Source of the DNA: Diatrype stigma
Taxonomy: Eukaryota; Ascomycota; Sordariomycetes; Xylariales; Diatrypaceae
Direction of reading: 5' to 3'
DNA: 64,000 nucleotides
NCBI GenBank assembly: GCA_022225965.2
Contig: JAKJXP020000011.1
Coordinates: 434,001-498,000 of the forward strand
The notes below the pieces were generated by a model. The model saw only the letters and a program-made list of their open reading frames with translations, searched no databases and was not told where the DNA came from. Below, piece after piece: positions 44,566 through 56,575 of the stretch. Position numbers and translations under genes: made by a program. Positions within the stretch are counted from its first letter, which is position 1; every line of letters begins with the position of its first letter.

Positions 44566-47500
44566 GATCACGCAGATTTCTCAACACCTGGAAGGCTTAT
44601 GGTGCTGCTGATGCTGCTGTGTCGAAGGATGTTGATCACAAACTTCGGCGGCGGGAACCCGTTGCCTTTTATCTCCAAACTTTCGGGCGCTTCGATGGAA
44701 AACAAAGCTCCCGCCTGAGACTCCTTTCACCCAGTCGCCCCCCGACGCGACGCACGCGATCATACCCATCCCATAACCACATGCATCTAGGTGCCGCGAT
44801 GTCTTGGCCTTATTGCATCGTTGCGTTATAGCTGGCGGAGAAACCCAGATATGGAGGCAGGTCGAAACAAATGCTGGGGACCGGGACAATAACGGCCTTG
44901 GCGGCTCCTTTTGTCTACTTACTCGAGGTATAAGGAAGGAAGTTTATTATCAATGAAGAGAAGATGATTGGTCTCGACGGGTGGGGCCGGCTTCTACCCT
45001 GCAACGGCCCTGTACCGAGTCGCCCACATCCCGAGATACCCCTGGCTGCCCCTGGTCCATCGTGGCCCATCGCCCTACTTCATGCGAATCAACGCGGCAT
45101 GTCTGGAGGAAGCCGTTTCCACAATGGGAATCCAGGTCGCTGATTGCACAATAAGCACCTATGAGGTGGGAATATCTTGACCCGAGCCTGCGTGTTATAC
45201 TCGCCCAGCGTCCGATGGCTGTATGCAAAAGAGCGGAGGAGGGGTAGGAGGGGATGTGCGGAGCGGACCAGAAACATCTATTCTGGAAGGAGGACGATCG
45301 GAAACAGCCTTCTTAGCAGGGGTCTCCGCGTTTACATACGTAGTCATTCGCCTATCAACCTATCATCTTCTATGGACCCCTGAATATTTGATGTCGCTAT
45401 CGAACGTCTTGATAGCCTCAAGCGCGCAACCCGGATACCTACAAGCCTTGGTACGTCCTAGTCGGGGGAGAAACCTGGTGGAATCAATCTGCCGACGTAA
45501 CCGAGGGTTTACAAAAAAGGATATAGCTTACGTGGACATCGCAATCGTTGTTATCTGGAACATTCGCATGCATGAGGCTGTCGGCTGTCTATCTTAATAC
45601 CTGCCATTATAATACTTCCTGATACTACATTAGCATATTGGATTGGTTGGGGGTCGAGACCCTCATAAATATTTGCTTCGCCACCAATGTACTGACCAAC
45701 CGCCAACAGGTCGCGGTCACTCTGTGATAGAAATCGTCTGGCATCGCTATCTGAAGCGGCGGTTCTATGTAATTAGGCCCAGGACATTCTATTCTATATG
45801 GGACTTCGAAATTCGGCATTGAATTGACAGTTTCACCAACCTCAATTTCTCCAATTGTCCCCATGGGCAACTGATTTCAAGCGAGACGGCAGCTATATTT
45901 GGTGACATCAGGGAGTTGTTGTATCATGTAGACCGCTTCTATGCCTGGAACTTTGCGCAACGAATCAGGTTGTAGCAGATTCTACTTACACAGTTAAGCA
46001 TTCAATGCGTCGTCCGGGCTTGGCAGCTCCACAAGATCTCGCCCTCTCCATAGATATCTCTGCATTATCTTATCGACCTTCCAGTTTCAGCTTCCACGCC
46101 TGTGTTGCATCGTGAGGTTTCATGGACAACGCAGTTCTTGGAACCTGCAGATTTTTCGAAGCATACGTAAGACCACTGGTCCATATGGATACCTACCTAC
46201 CGGCTCACACTGCCTTCATAACATGACTGGAACTTTTGGATGTTGGTGAAAATAGAGCACTCCGTTCAAAAAGACATCTCGCCGATGACAGCTCTATTTT
46301 CAATTATTTAAGGGGGAACTAAAATCAAGGCAAAAGCACAGAAACCCATCTAAATCGAGACAAATACAATCCTATGTATCTCGCTTGAATAATCTGGAAC
46401 ATCGAGCTTCAGTTTAAGCACGTCAATACGGTCTCGATTGCTCTATGCGGGACGTACCGCGCTTGGCTACTTGGGTCATTATGGGCATGCGTAATCACGA
46501 GATCGATCCGTCACATGGCTTTCGGTTGAGAAGATGTTTCCTAGAATTTGCATTGCCGAGATTAGGTATAGAGTATGATCCCGTCGAATATCTTATAGAA
46601 GTGGCCAATGGGTGTGTGCCCGTTGGTCCTCGAACGTTTTTATCACATAGAACATAAGGTCAAGTTCGGATAACAAAGTAGTAAGGGGGAGCCAATGACA
46701 CATGCAGAATACGTGATTTGACTCACAACCTCGCCGCCTGCTTTGTTCCTAAGTAGAGGCTCTAATCCGGTGACCATTGAACTTTCCTACCCATAGCTCA
46801 ACTCCAAGCAATTCCTTAAGGCAATACCAACAACCATTTGTCCAGCTACTAAAACGGCCATTTGAGTCATACAGCGACAGGAGGTTCTCACAAACACCCC
46901 TTTCGGCATCAAATAAAGAACTCGCGGTCTCCTTGCTACTCCAGACGGCAAGACATGAGTTGTAGTATCAACCTGTTGCTCAGCCCAAGTGGCAACTTGG
47001 CGCTTTCCAACATAGGTGACCAGTTCACGCTTCCTCCCAAATAAGTACCTATAGCTTGAACCTAAAGTACCCGCGGAGGTTCTTCTCTGGGCTATCGTTC
47101 TCTCCGCAGTCTATCTTTGCAATTATAAACCGATCTCACTTACGATCAATGTCATATGCCTTCGAGAATGGAGAACCGTAACCTGGGTTGCATACTTTTA
47201 AACTTTAGTCACTATTGCGACTTCGTCTCACCATTCAACTAATCAATCAAGGTTTATAAATCTGCTATACCGGGCTTAAGGATCTTTGGCACCTCAACGG
47301 TCTCATAGGTTGGCATACTGTCATGCGCTTTAGTGCCCGGAGTGATCAGAAAGCTGTTAGGTTGAGGGGGGGGGGGGGGGGGCACAGAATAATTCTCGAG
47401 CCTACGGAAGCGATAGAGGACACGACTCTTATACAGTCGTGTAAGGCCGCTTACAGGTGTATATGTGGGATCATATGGAGCCCTCTAGCTTCCTAGTACA

Positions 47501-48496
47501 GCACAGGTCACATTAACCTTCAGCTTACCTACGACGTTGCGGAATTCCAGAGCCCTCATAGTACATGATGTACGCAGGTTTTACAGGCATCCAATCCTGT
47601 CAATGTATCGGTTCGATGATGGCTCGCAGGGATGGTCTTATAGTTATGTGGTTTCACTGGCTCAACTAATACCAGACTCTATTTACTATCACTACTTGGT
47701 TCTGCTTTACCAATAGAGGTCTGTGTTGCTAGAAGGATAAGAAAAGAAGGAAGTTGAAAAGGAAAGAAAGCAACAGGCACGCGTCAGACCTGCTACGTTA
47801 CAAATACTAGAACTAAGAAACGCAACGTGAGCAGTCATCAAAGTCTAGTGGTATTCCCCGTCCTTAGCCGGATCAATCATAAACGGTTTTCAAATCTAGG
47901 TGACCTTTGAGGTAACATAGTCGAGGTGGCGGTTTTGCGTTCGGCATATCCTGGTTATGGCAGCATCAAGTAGAGTCAATCCATTTGAAGCCCCTCTGAG
48001 GGAAAAATCGCATCGATGCAGGGTTGAAGGTAGTCAGGGGGTATCACGTGATTCTAGTTTAGTAGTTGAATAGGTTTTCATTTGCAATCATTTCGTGCAC
48101 GATTAGAACAAAAGGGATCATAGTTATAAATTTTTTAACATATACAATGAACTCAGACCTGCCAACTGACTTTACCACTTTTACACGATATTTATTTGCT
48201 CCAGTAGGACTTGATTTGCTTGGACTATTTGCACCTACGAGGTGCCTGATTACGTAATTGAAATTGTGCGCTATTGTTAGCCAAGAAATCTACGATTTGA
48301 TCAAAGAGTTTATGAGACCACATTGTCTTACAGAAACTGATCTGCAGATCTGCAGATTTATCGGTTGTTGTAGCGTGGCATATATTCTTCATCGCAATCG
48401 CCATCTCCTGGTGAACAGAAGTTTGGCTGTGATCTATCTGATACGGATATCAGATATAAAGGTTTACTAGAAGAAAATTGTATCCTTGAATTCAAT
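44566..48496. other. Long AT-rich spacer with doubtful ORFs
   Basis: Almost 4 kb without a supported gene. A minus ATG frame from 45864 to 45625 (80 codons) reads with fairly natural composition but has no domain and no splice partner. A plus frame at 46445-46657 and others are similarly anonymous. A G17 run lies at 47366-47382. Possibly decayed genes or mobile DNA; nothing can be named. Confidence 0.4.
47366..47382. repeat. G17 homopolymer
   Basis: Seventeen consecutive G. Several such G/C runs occur in this window (29644, 32162, 42808). Confidence 0.95.
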
Positions 48497-48590
48497 GCCC
48501 GCATGGCTCAGTGGTAGAGCGTCTCACTCGTATGCAACTACTTGCGTAAAAGTAATGAGAAGATCCCTCGTTCGATCCGGGGTGTGGGCA
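48497..48590 (+). tRNA. tRNA-Thr(CGU) with a 22-nt intron
   Basis: The cloverleaf closes fully. The acceptor stem GCCCGCA pairs with TGTGGGC (one G-T), discriminator A at 48590. The D arm is GCTC/GAGC with an AGTGGTA loop. The anticodon stem is TCTCA/TGAGA with loop C-T-CGT-A and position 38 A. The T arm is CCTCG/CGGGG around TTCGATC. The intron is 48533-48554, directly after position 37 as in all nuclear tRNA introns. CGU reads ACG threonine codons. A T6 run (48596-48601) follows as Pol III terminator. Confidence 0.93.
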
Positions 48591-51464
48591 CATTCTTTTT
48601 TATTGCATAATATGCTATCCTCATTAATGCGGGTGGTCAAATTACCCTGCCCCGCCTTGTGGGGCGAGAGGGGGGAGACAGCCGAGCTACTTCAGCCCGG
48701 GCTAGGGGCTTTATTAGAAGCTTTCAAGCGATACTTTCGGTTAGGAAGGCGTGGAGTGTCATGATGGTTTACAATGCGAATATATAGTAAACCCACATCT
48801 AATCGGCAACCCGTAACTAGGCGCAAGCAACTATGAGGCGTATCACCTAGAGTTTCTTTTTGTGGGGGGAGGGGGTCAGCACATCCCGCCCTCTTCCTCC
48901 GTAGATCCCCTCATAAAGTTTAGTAATTGTATGAAGGAGTATATTGATCTAGCGCTTTGCTATTTTCGCGGTGATCCACTGAAAAGCTGCTGCGCTTAAT
49001 TAGAACACCCAATTCGTTATAGTTAACCTGCCAAACAATGGGACTTAACTGATTGTAACCATATTGCCTATGCCGTATGCATTCTACGCATAGCTAGGCA
49101 GTAGCAGCTGTTCTGGTGGGTCAAGCAATATTGAAGCTCCAGAATAAAACACAGGGGATGTAATCATTTGGAATAGATAGATCCTAACAATTCTATGGCA
49201 TGAATGGACATCAGGCGGGGTGGGGGATGAAAGAGCAGAAAAGAGAAGCAACTTTTCCGACGTCGACGTCTGAATACGAAGCACAACGAGCTCTCATAGG
49301 ACAGCCTCGCCATACGATCATATAACCAACCAGATCGTGGATACGAAGAATGTAACCGCATGCCGCTAGACAAGCCGCCAACCAAGGACCTCTGGTCAGT
49401 AGGCAAAGGAGTCACAAACTATTTGTCGAAGCCAGCAGAAAACCCAGATGAGAAGAAAGAGAATGGGGGCCGGCCTGTACTTAAAGGCGGTCGGTCGTTC
49501 AGGGGATGTGGTGTTTCGACGTAGATGAGCTCACATGCCCTGTCTCGGAAGCCACGTGTTTTGGTCCCGTCGTGAGGTCCGATATGCGCTCGAAGCCATG
49601 TCCTTACCTTCCAGCTTTGTGCTGATTGAAGCTGATTGAAGGATCCTCAACCGTGCTATGATCAGCCTCCCGGCCGAGAGCAGCATCCAATCATGGACTT
49701 GGTGCAAGCCACGGGGCGTCTCATTGTGCTAGAGATGGCTTCTGCGACGGTGCTACGCCCGGCCATCGCAACAGATACTGGCCGACCACCGACCACCGAC
49801 CTCCGACTGGGCATGTAGCTTTTGGCGCTTAAATAGACGCAGGGAATATATATAGCTAGCTGCCTACGTTAGCTCCCCGGTCCGTAAGCTGACGGGCTTG
49901 GGGAATGGTGCAAGCAACTTTAAAAAACGGGCTGGTGTTGATGTTGATATTGATGTTGGTGCCGGTGCTGTGCTGATGTGGCACGCGAGCGTCATTCCTT
50001 CAATTCTGTATGGATATAATCCCACACGAGGTCGTTAGTAGTAGGTAAAAATAAGGGCTAGAGAGTGCGTGCAGAATGATCAACAACGAAGACACCATTT
50101 TGGCAAAGAATGGTGTTAGCGGGTTTGCTTTCAATTGAAGATACGGCATGTGGCATGTGGCATGTGTTGATTCAACTTCGCCCTTACCTGGTTGGCGCAA
50201 GGGGCTGCTGCAGACTGCAATCATTGCATTGCGCCCTCTCGTACGTACTCGTGTCCCTAGTACCTAAGGAGTGAGCCGCAGCTGAAAATTAGGTCTTGAA
50301 TTCAAAGCTGTGCGTGACAGGTAACATGTAAGGCTGATGCAGCTCCGAATAGCCAGGACATTTTGTAGCGGCTCGGAACCATTCCGAGATTGACATTGTT
50401 GGTTACCGTTATCCCGGACGCTATCCCGAACCCATAGAATGTACCGTATCCCGAAGCTTTCGGCATTAGATTCAATTCAGTCACAATCCCATGAACGGCT
50501 TGGGAATAGCGATGATCCACTGGTTTATTTCAATACGTCTGTTCGTCTTACTGCATTGACGGGGAGACAAGCAACATCGGAGCCTTAAGACAGGTTTAGA
50601 CCGATACGGGGACGATGCCAACATCCGCATTCAAAATCAATTGAGTCAAGTTGGTAACTGTAAGTGGCTCTTAGGGCGTTAGTGGCTGTGTGGTGATACA
50701 CGGCGCACACAGATCTCAGATTACTACGTGGCGGCTAAGTTTAGAAGACAGCTAGACCGCTTATAGTAAGCCACTTCCTTTTCCGCATCACCAGCCAATC
50801 GCCTGTCGCTCATCGTGAGAAGTTAGTTAGGAGGTCGACGATCCCCTATGCCCATATCCATGCCCGTGGGTGATTCCCGTGCAGACTGTTCCGGCCTGAA
50901 GAGCCAAGAGATAGGGCGCTGGGCGTCCCTGAGGCTCGGGATGGTGCTGCCAACACTAACACATGGTCCTATGTGCCTCTCGCACATCCTTGATGGGGCT
51001 TGAGCAGCCCCGTATACACGGATGTTACCATAGCAGAGCCCCTCGTTACCACTCGCTGTTGCTGTTACAACTTGCGGCTGCGGTCATGATCCCTCATTCT
51101 TGATCCCTCATTTTGATACAGACCAAAGCTGACCGCGTAAGCTCCGTACTGCGTGTACCGCAGTACCCTGTACGATGGGGCCGCACCGTTAGGTATGCTT
51201 CGTTGAGGACGCTGGAGCTGAGATGTGCCGATGGGTCCTACAGCTTCTCTGGTACTTAAGGGGAGCATGGGAAGCGGCAGATCTTGTAAGACGGAATTCA
51301 GCATACTCGCCATTCCACGCTCACTCTCCAGCCTGAAACCGACCTCGCCAAGTGCCATCTGATCGATCTTGAAATCTGAACCCCACGATCTCTCTTCTCT
51401 CGGCATCTTAGTCTACACCAAACCAAGACACCAACCAACCAATCAAAACCCCCACACATTCGCA
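48591..51464. other. Intergenic spacer
   Basis: No gene is seen. An imperfect TGTTGA/TGATGT hexanucleotide microsatellite lies at 49936-49976. Minus frames opposite the RTA1 leader (51406-51065) and at 50520-50302 begin at non-ATG codons and lack domains. Confidence 0.45.
48596..48601 (+). terminator. Pol III T-run terminator after tRNA-Thr
   Basis: Six T begin 6 nt after the discriminator base, a normal Pol III stop. Confidence 0.8.
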
Positions 51465-52346
51465 ATGGCTGACCAGACCACCGGAGGAGATGTCGATTTC
51501 GGCTTCGACTACTACCGATACAACCCGTCGAAAGGCGCTGCCATCGTCTTCGCCCTGCTCTTCGGCGCCAGCACGGCGCTCCATGCCTTCCAGCTGGTGA
51601 AGAACCGGACGTGGTACTTCATCCCGTTCATGATCGGCGGCATCTGCGAGATCCTGGGCTACATCGGCCGCATCCTCTCGAGCAACGAGACGCCCGACTG
51701 GACCATGGGGCCCTACATCATCCAGACCATCATGATCCTCGTGGCGGCCGCCCTGATGGCCGCGTCCATCTACATGATCCTCAGCCGGCTGACGCGCCTG
51801 CTCGAGGCCGAGCACCTCTCCGTCATCCCCGTGCGGTGGACGTCCAAGATCTTCGTGACGACCGACGTGATCTCCATCATCATGCAGGCGGCCGGCGGCG
51901 CCATGCTCGCCATCGCCGACACGACCGACCAGTTCGACATGGGCGAGAACATCATCGTCGGGGGCCTGTTCGTGCAGCTGTTCGCCTTCGGCGTCTTCAT
52001 CATCGTCACGGGCATCTTCTACCGCCGCGTCCTGCGCCAGCCCACCATCGCCGCGCAGACCGTCGACGTCCCGTGGCAGCGCTACATGTGGGTCGTGTTC
52101 GGCGGCTCCACGCTGATCCTGGTGCGGTCCATCTTCCGTGTCATCGAGTACCTCCAGGGCAACGCCGGCTACCTCATGAGCCACGAGTACTTCCTCTACA
52201 TCTTCGACGCGGTGATTATGATCGCCGTCATGCTCCTGTTCAACTTCTACCACCCCAGCCGTATCATCAGCAAGAGGACTGTCAGAAAAGCTTCGGGCTA
52301 CGACACGGCCATGGATGCCTCCGAGGTTGAGCTGCGGGCCGTGTGA
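51465..52346 (+). CDS. RTA1-like 7-TM protein
   Basis: A single exon of 293 aa; the frame is open from 51369 but the ATG in good context (CGCAATGG) is 51465. A short N-terminus (DVDFGFDYYRYNPSKGAAIVF) leads into seven hydrophobic helices. Family blocks are FMIGGICEILGYIGRI in TM2, YIIQTIMILVAAALMAASIYMILSRL in TM3, VRWTSKIFVTTDVISIIMQAAGGAML in TM4-5 and VRSIFRVIEYLQGNAGYLMSHEYFLYIFDAVIM in TM6-7. These define the RTA1 lipid-translocating/exporter-like family of fungal plasma-membrane proteins, linked to resistance to 7-aminocholesterol and sphingoid bases in yeast. The substrate is not known here. Confidence 0.92.
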   Translation: MADQTTGGDVDFGFDYYRYNPSKGAAIVFALLFGASTALHAFQLVKNRTWYFIPFMIGGICEILGYIGRILSSNETPDWTMGPYIIQTIMILVAAALMAASIYMILSRLTRLLEAEHLSVIPVRWTSKIFVTTDVISIIMQAAGGAMLAIADTTDQFDMGENIIVGGLFVQLFAFGVFIIVTGIFYRRVLRQPTIAAQTVDVPWQRYMWVVFGGSTLILVRSIFRVIEYLQGNAGYLMSHEYFLYIFDAVIMIAVMLLFNFYHPSRIISKRTVRKASGYDTAMDASEVELRAV

Positions 52347-52771
52347 GGGTCGAGCTTCTTCTGTATAAATAATTTCCTATGTCTGAGTCTAATGCGGTCG
52401 TCTGGGAATAGAAAGACGGGTGCATGAGACATGGTGGCGTTGGGGTGAAAAGGTTCTGCTATGGATATCCCATTAGCGATGATAGATGAACCATGCGTTT
52501 GTACCGGGGGGTTTAAATTACGATACAACATGTTTTTCAGTTATGTATTTATCCTTCTGTTATGATTCTGTTATTTATTCATACTACTACCGAGTTGTTA
52601 GCTATCAATGCTGACACTACGCGATTTCATGTTGCCTAAAAACGGTGTTACCTGTGCAACCGAAATAACCAGTAATTGACATGATGATGAAATGTGACTG
52701 CACGAGTATAAGGTATTAATCCCTTTTTGATGACAAGGATAGTTTCATCGGAGACGGCTAAATATGGTCGG
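52347..52771. other. Convergent 3' spacer
   Basis: This 425-bp AT-rich gap between the RTA1-like gene and the convergent amidase gene should hold both 3' UTRs. No gene is seen. Confidence 0.5.
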
Positions 52772-54428
52772 TTACGAGGCTCTCTTCGCCCGTAGTTGAT
52801 CGTACTTCAATACAGATTCCAGAAGAGTTTGGGCACCCAGTGCACTGTCAAAGGCATTTTGGTCAGTACTTCCCATCGTCGCAGTCCATGGTGTCGATAG
52901 GAGAACTTACCAATCCTCCGGCGAGCAATACTCTTCGGGGTGGTGGCTAACCCCATCCTTACACGGGACGAAAATCATGGTCGTGGGGCACCGCTTGCTC
53001 GTGTAGACGCTATCGTGGCCAGCGCCGCTCGTCAGGGGCAGCCAGCCGTCGGGCCCGACGAGCGCCGCCGCCGCCTCCTGCACAGCCGCGACGCAGTCGC
53101 GGTCGAATCTCACGGCCTCCGAGTCCGTGTCGAGGGTCCAGGCGAGCTCGACGCCGCGGCCGTCCTCGCGCGCGATCCGCGCGAAGGCCTCCAGGCAGCG
53201 GTCCTGGACCGCAGCGACGACAGCGCCGTCCGGGTGCCGGATGTCCAGGGTGAAGACGGCCTGCGACGCCAGCGTGTTGGTCGACGAGCTGGCGGGGATC
53301 TTCAGGATTCCCGTCGACGCCAGCGCGCCGTCGTGGGCCCGCGCGATGGCGCTCGAGGCCGCGATCATCTTGGCCGCGGCGAGCAGCGGGTCCCGGCGCG
53401 CCCGGAGCGGCGTCGTCCCCGTGTGCGCGTCGCGCCCCACCACGGTGAACGTGAGCCAGCGGTACGCCTGCGCGCCCTGCACGGCCCCGATCCGTCTCCC
53501 TGCCTCCTCGAGGATCGGGCCCTGCTCGATGTGCAGCTCGAAGTGGGCGCCCAGGGGGTAGCCCCCTGCCGCGGCGCTGCTGGAGCAGGACACCGCTCCG
53601 ACGAAGCCGTGGCGCTCGAGCTCGGATTTCACGGTCGTGGAAGGGTCGAATATGTCCGCGATCCCCCACGCCGTCTCGAGCGGGATCTCGCCGGCCCAGA
53701 CGCCCGAGGCCATCATGGATCTGGGGAACCTAGCCCCTTCCTCGCTGTTTTTCATTGTTCGGTGAGTCACCCGCTCGGCAAGAAACCCAAGACCATAACC
53801 TAGGCTAGCTGTAACTCACTTGGTCCAATTGACGACCCCGACGTCGAAACTAGTCCTGTGCCCGCTTTCCTTCAGCGTACGCAACACCTCGACAGCAGCC
53901 AGAACCCCTAATATCCCGTCGTATCTCCCGCCTCTCGGCTGGGTGTCTAGGTGACTGCCCATGGCGGTCATCGGGGCGGACGACCCCAGGGAGCCGGCGC
54001 GCCGGGCGAACATGTTGCCCATCTGGTCGACGGTGAGCTCGCAGTCTAGCTTCCGGGTCTCATCCGCGAACCACCGTCTCGCACGGATATCGTCCTCCGA
54101 GAGAGCAAGACGCGCCATTCCCGTCTCGGTGGGGCCGCTGAAGCCCGTCCGTCCGTCAGCGGGTGAGACGCGCTAGGAATGGATCGCCTCATGGCCGACT
54201 TTCGTCATACATGGACAGCTACAGTATAATCCGGTGAAAGTGCAAAATTAGGACTGAGACCGTAACTCACTTGCCATAACGATGAGCCGCGCCCCATTGG
54301 CACGTGTAGTGGAGAGACTCAGCGAGTCGGTCGGAGTTTATCTTCAGACCCGATAGCGACCCCGCCGCTGAGGACAATTGCCGTGCATGGCGAGGAATAC
54401 AGGATCGCTGTCTCAGACCCAAGATCAT
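52772..54428 (-). CDS. M20-family N-carbamoyl-amino-acid hydrolase / hydantoinase-type amidase
   Basis: Minus-strand exons 54428-54271, 54137-53820, 53744-52911 and 52844-52772 give 460 aa. The phases close at HRYG-N-GPTETGM, NWT-N-EEGARFP and PED-C-ALGAQ, each a conserved block of the family, which validates all three introns. Metal-site motifs are GSHLDTQPRGGRYDG (His115, Asp126), NEEGARF (Glu160/161), FELHIEQGP, and SGAGHDS near the C-terminus. The enzyme should cleave an N-carbamoyl or ureido group from an amino acid or beta-alanine-type substrate (allantoate amidohydrolase, beta-ureidopropionase and L-carbamoylase relatives). Residues 1-28 are rich in Arg and Ser without acidic residues (MILGLRQRSCIPRHARQLSS), like a mitochondrial presequence. 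The exact substrate cannot be fixed. Confidence 0.9.
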
Positions 54429-55218
54429 CTTGATTTGATCGATTGAAGGATCTCAATGAAAATAGTGCTTACGAAAAGCATAAGCTGGAAAAGACCCATG
54501 GACGTCGTGGCAGTGTTGTAGTGAGCTTATAAGGAGGGGCTGAGGTCTGTGGAGACACACCCCCTGACTGTGTACTTTGCTAGGTACAACTTACTATCTC
54601 CGTAGCCGGAACAGACCCGATAGATATGCGCCCTTCGCCTGGTCATCGTAAACCTGTCCGATAGGTTGAAGACTATACACTCACCGTTTTTTGTCGAGTA
54701 AAGAGTGTATCCAGATTTCCACACTCATACTGAAGCTTTACAGACTTTGACTTTTCATACACAATCATTATCGTGCGGAACTAGATATCTCCTGATACTA
54801 TCTCGCTCGACGAGAAGGATGCAGAGACCTTGGCAAGATGGATGACCATTACTACAAAATCATATTAGAAAGTGGTAACGAACCAACCTCGGTCCATTTT
54901 AGCAGATAAGTGGGAGACTCTGATACCGGCGCAACGGAGAAGCATAGCATTTATATACATTATATTCATTAACGACCCCCTACACCCCCCAGCCCAGAGA
55001 TTTATATCTAAGAAATTTATAATTATAACATGGTTGGTGTCGATACCAGGACTCGACACCAAAACGAGCGAAACCATTCCAGTGCAAACAAGCCCGCCAC
55101 CCCTAATATATTCCTCGCATTGATTGACCTTGACGAATCTCAGTCGGGTGAACGATATCACTATACGTCGCCGCAATCACACCTTCCTCCATCCCCCGTG
55201 AAAGCCTCGCAGACCCGT
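54429..55218. other. Promoter of the amidase gene and 3' region of the opsin-like gene
   Basis: AT-leaning spacer. Frames at 54865-55176 and 54872-55123 are anonymous and overlap each other on opposite strands. No gene is called. Confidence 0.45.
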
Positions 55219-56163
55219 TCATGGAGCTAGGGCATTGTCGCCTGCAACAGGGGCCGTCTTGATCTTCGTCGACTCTTCAAGATCAAGCCCTCCGCGATGG
55301 TCGCTGAATGCCAGATTGAGCCGCTCGTAGTCCCACTTGCGTCCGAGAACCAAGAAGGCAAAGCTCAAGACTGGGACCAGCAGCACGTCCAGGATGCCGA
55401 AGAAGATGAAGCCGCCGGTGACCCCAAGCATGCGGCTCCCGTCGCTCAGCCCGAAAGCAGCCGGGTATAGCAGCCACAGGAGGTTCGCCCAGCCCGCCAG
55501 CACGATGTAGTGGCGTCCGATGCCCAGGAGCGCCGCGGCTTCGCGGCTTTCGTTCAGCGTGCTCATCGCGAGGATCAGCCAGGCGAGGGTGCCAAAGGCG
55601 AAGAACCCCCACTTGTAGCTGCTGTCCACGTAGGCGGCAGCGAGGTAGGTGAGCACCCAGAGCCACGAGATGGAGATGTTGGTGAAGATGGTGGTCCACG
55701 AGACACCGGATAGGAGCCCAAGGGCCAGCGCGACGGAGGGGAATGATATGGCCCAATTGATGTATTTTGCGTAGAACAGCTGGCGCCCGGAAACTTGATC
55801 CGGATCTAGAGGAGCGGGTTGCTGGCCGATCGCGCTCCAACCCAGATCGGAGGCCTCCGCGTAGTAGGTCACGGCGCCGACCAAGAGAGCAACGGTGAAT
55901 AGATAGTGGAAGACCCTGTCGCTTTCGGGGGTAGTGAAACAGAATGTCAAGAGGACAATCTGTGAGGAGAATTTGAGATATCAGCATGTAAGGAGATGAC
56001 AAAATATTCGAACACGCTACACAGATCGGGAACTTACGAAAGAGAGTAGATAGATTCCCGTGACAGCCCAAAGCCAGTTGGAGCCGTTCAGAGACAAGGT
56101 CTCTGCAACTCCAGATGCAGGATTGAGACTGAGGGCCTCGTTTGCCCGCAGAACGATGGACAT
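55219..56163 (-). CDS. Opsin-related protein lacking the retinal lysine (ORP/YRO2-HSP30 type)
   Basis: Minus-strand exons 56163-56038 and 55959-55219 give 288 aa with seven membrane helices. The N-terminus is MSIVLRANEALSLNPASG, then NGSNWLWAVTGIYLLSF as TM1. TM3 is YAKYINWAISFPSVALAL; compared with bacteriorhodopsin YARYADWLFTTP the proton acceptor Asp85 is Asn110, Arg82 is Lys107 and Asp96 is Ala121. TM7 is FGILDVLLVPVLSF: the retinal-binding Lys216 position is Val237 while Asp212 is kept (Asp233). Such proteins do not bind retinal and belong to the fungal opsin-related group (yeast YRO2, MRH1, HSP30), plasma-membrane proteins often stress-induced. Their biochemical role is unclear, with a chaperone-like role proposed. 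The divergent neighbour is a Zn2Cys6 regulator. Confidence 0.9.
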
Positions 56164-56413
56164 CGTGACTGAATCTGGGCTAGGGCTTTGTCCGAGTAAA
56201 GAATGACCTGGGAGTATATTGTGGTGCTTTAAATATGAGCGCTTCTTTGAAGTAGGTAGCGAATGCTCTAAATATCAAATGCGCTGAAGCAACTGGTCCG
56301 GTCTACAGATATCTACAGCATGTAATACTTACGGGAGGATACCGGTTTTATAACATTTTGAGTGGGAGAGAACACTTCCAGCAGCATGGCGTCCGGAGAA
56401 GTTGATTTGTCAA

Positions 56414-56426
56414 ATTTGCTTCCGCC
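56414..56426 (+). promoter_or_regulatory. Copy 1 of the ATTTGCTTCCGC motif
   Basis: Exact copy extended by one C. It contains a CCG half site, reading CGG on the other strand, the triplet bound by Zn2Cys6 factors. Confidence 0.6.
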
Positions 56427-56509
56427 GTCAGGGCATCTCGAGACTCGCACCTTGAGTTCTCCTACCACTCGACTCTGTCAGCATCACCAATTAGTAATTG
56501 TGGAGTCTT

Positions 56510-56521
56510 GCGGAAGCAAAT
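56510..56521 (-). promoter_or_regulatory. Copy 2 (inverted) of the ATTTGCTTCCGC motif
   Basis: Exact reverse-complement copy (GCGGAAGCAAAT on the plus strand). Confidence 0.6.
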
Positions 56522-56562
56522 ATGCCTCCGCAACAGGCTTAGTACCTACCGGTATATAGAGC

Positions 56563-56575
56563 ATTTGCTTCCGCC
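56563..56575 (+). promoter_or_regulatory. Copy 3 of the ATTTGCTTCCGC motif
   Basis: Exact copy extended by one C, like copy 1, just downstream of the TATA-like sequence. Confidence 0.6.

Noticed and set aside
45625..45864. 80-codon minus ATG frame as a gene
   Set aside because: Composition is plausible but there is no domain, splice signal or promoter; left as an anonymous frame in the spacer.
51408..52253. 281-codon minus frame opposite the RTA1-like gene
   Set aside because: Asp/His/Val-rich composition typical of a GC3 shadow; the plus strand carries a clear 7-TM family protein.
52940..53803. 287-codon plus frame
   Set aside because: Antisense shadow of the M20 amidase, rich in Arg/Asp/Gly with no recognisable motif.
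54118..54175. An upstream acceptor at about 54170 (CCTAG) for the second exon of the amidase gene
   Set aside because: It would put the preceding exon out of phase; the TTCAG acceptor before 54137 restores the conserved HRYGNGPTETGM block.
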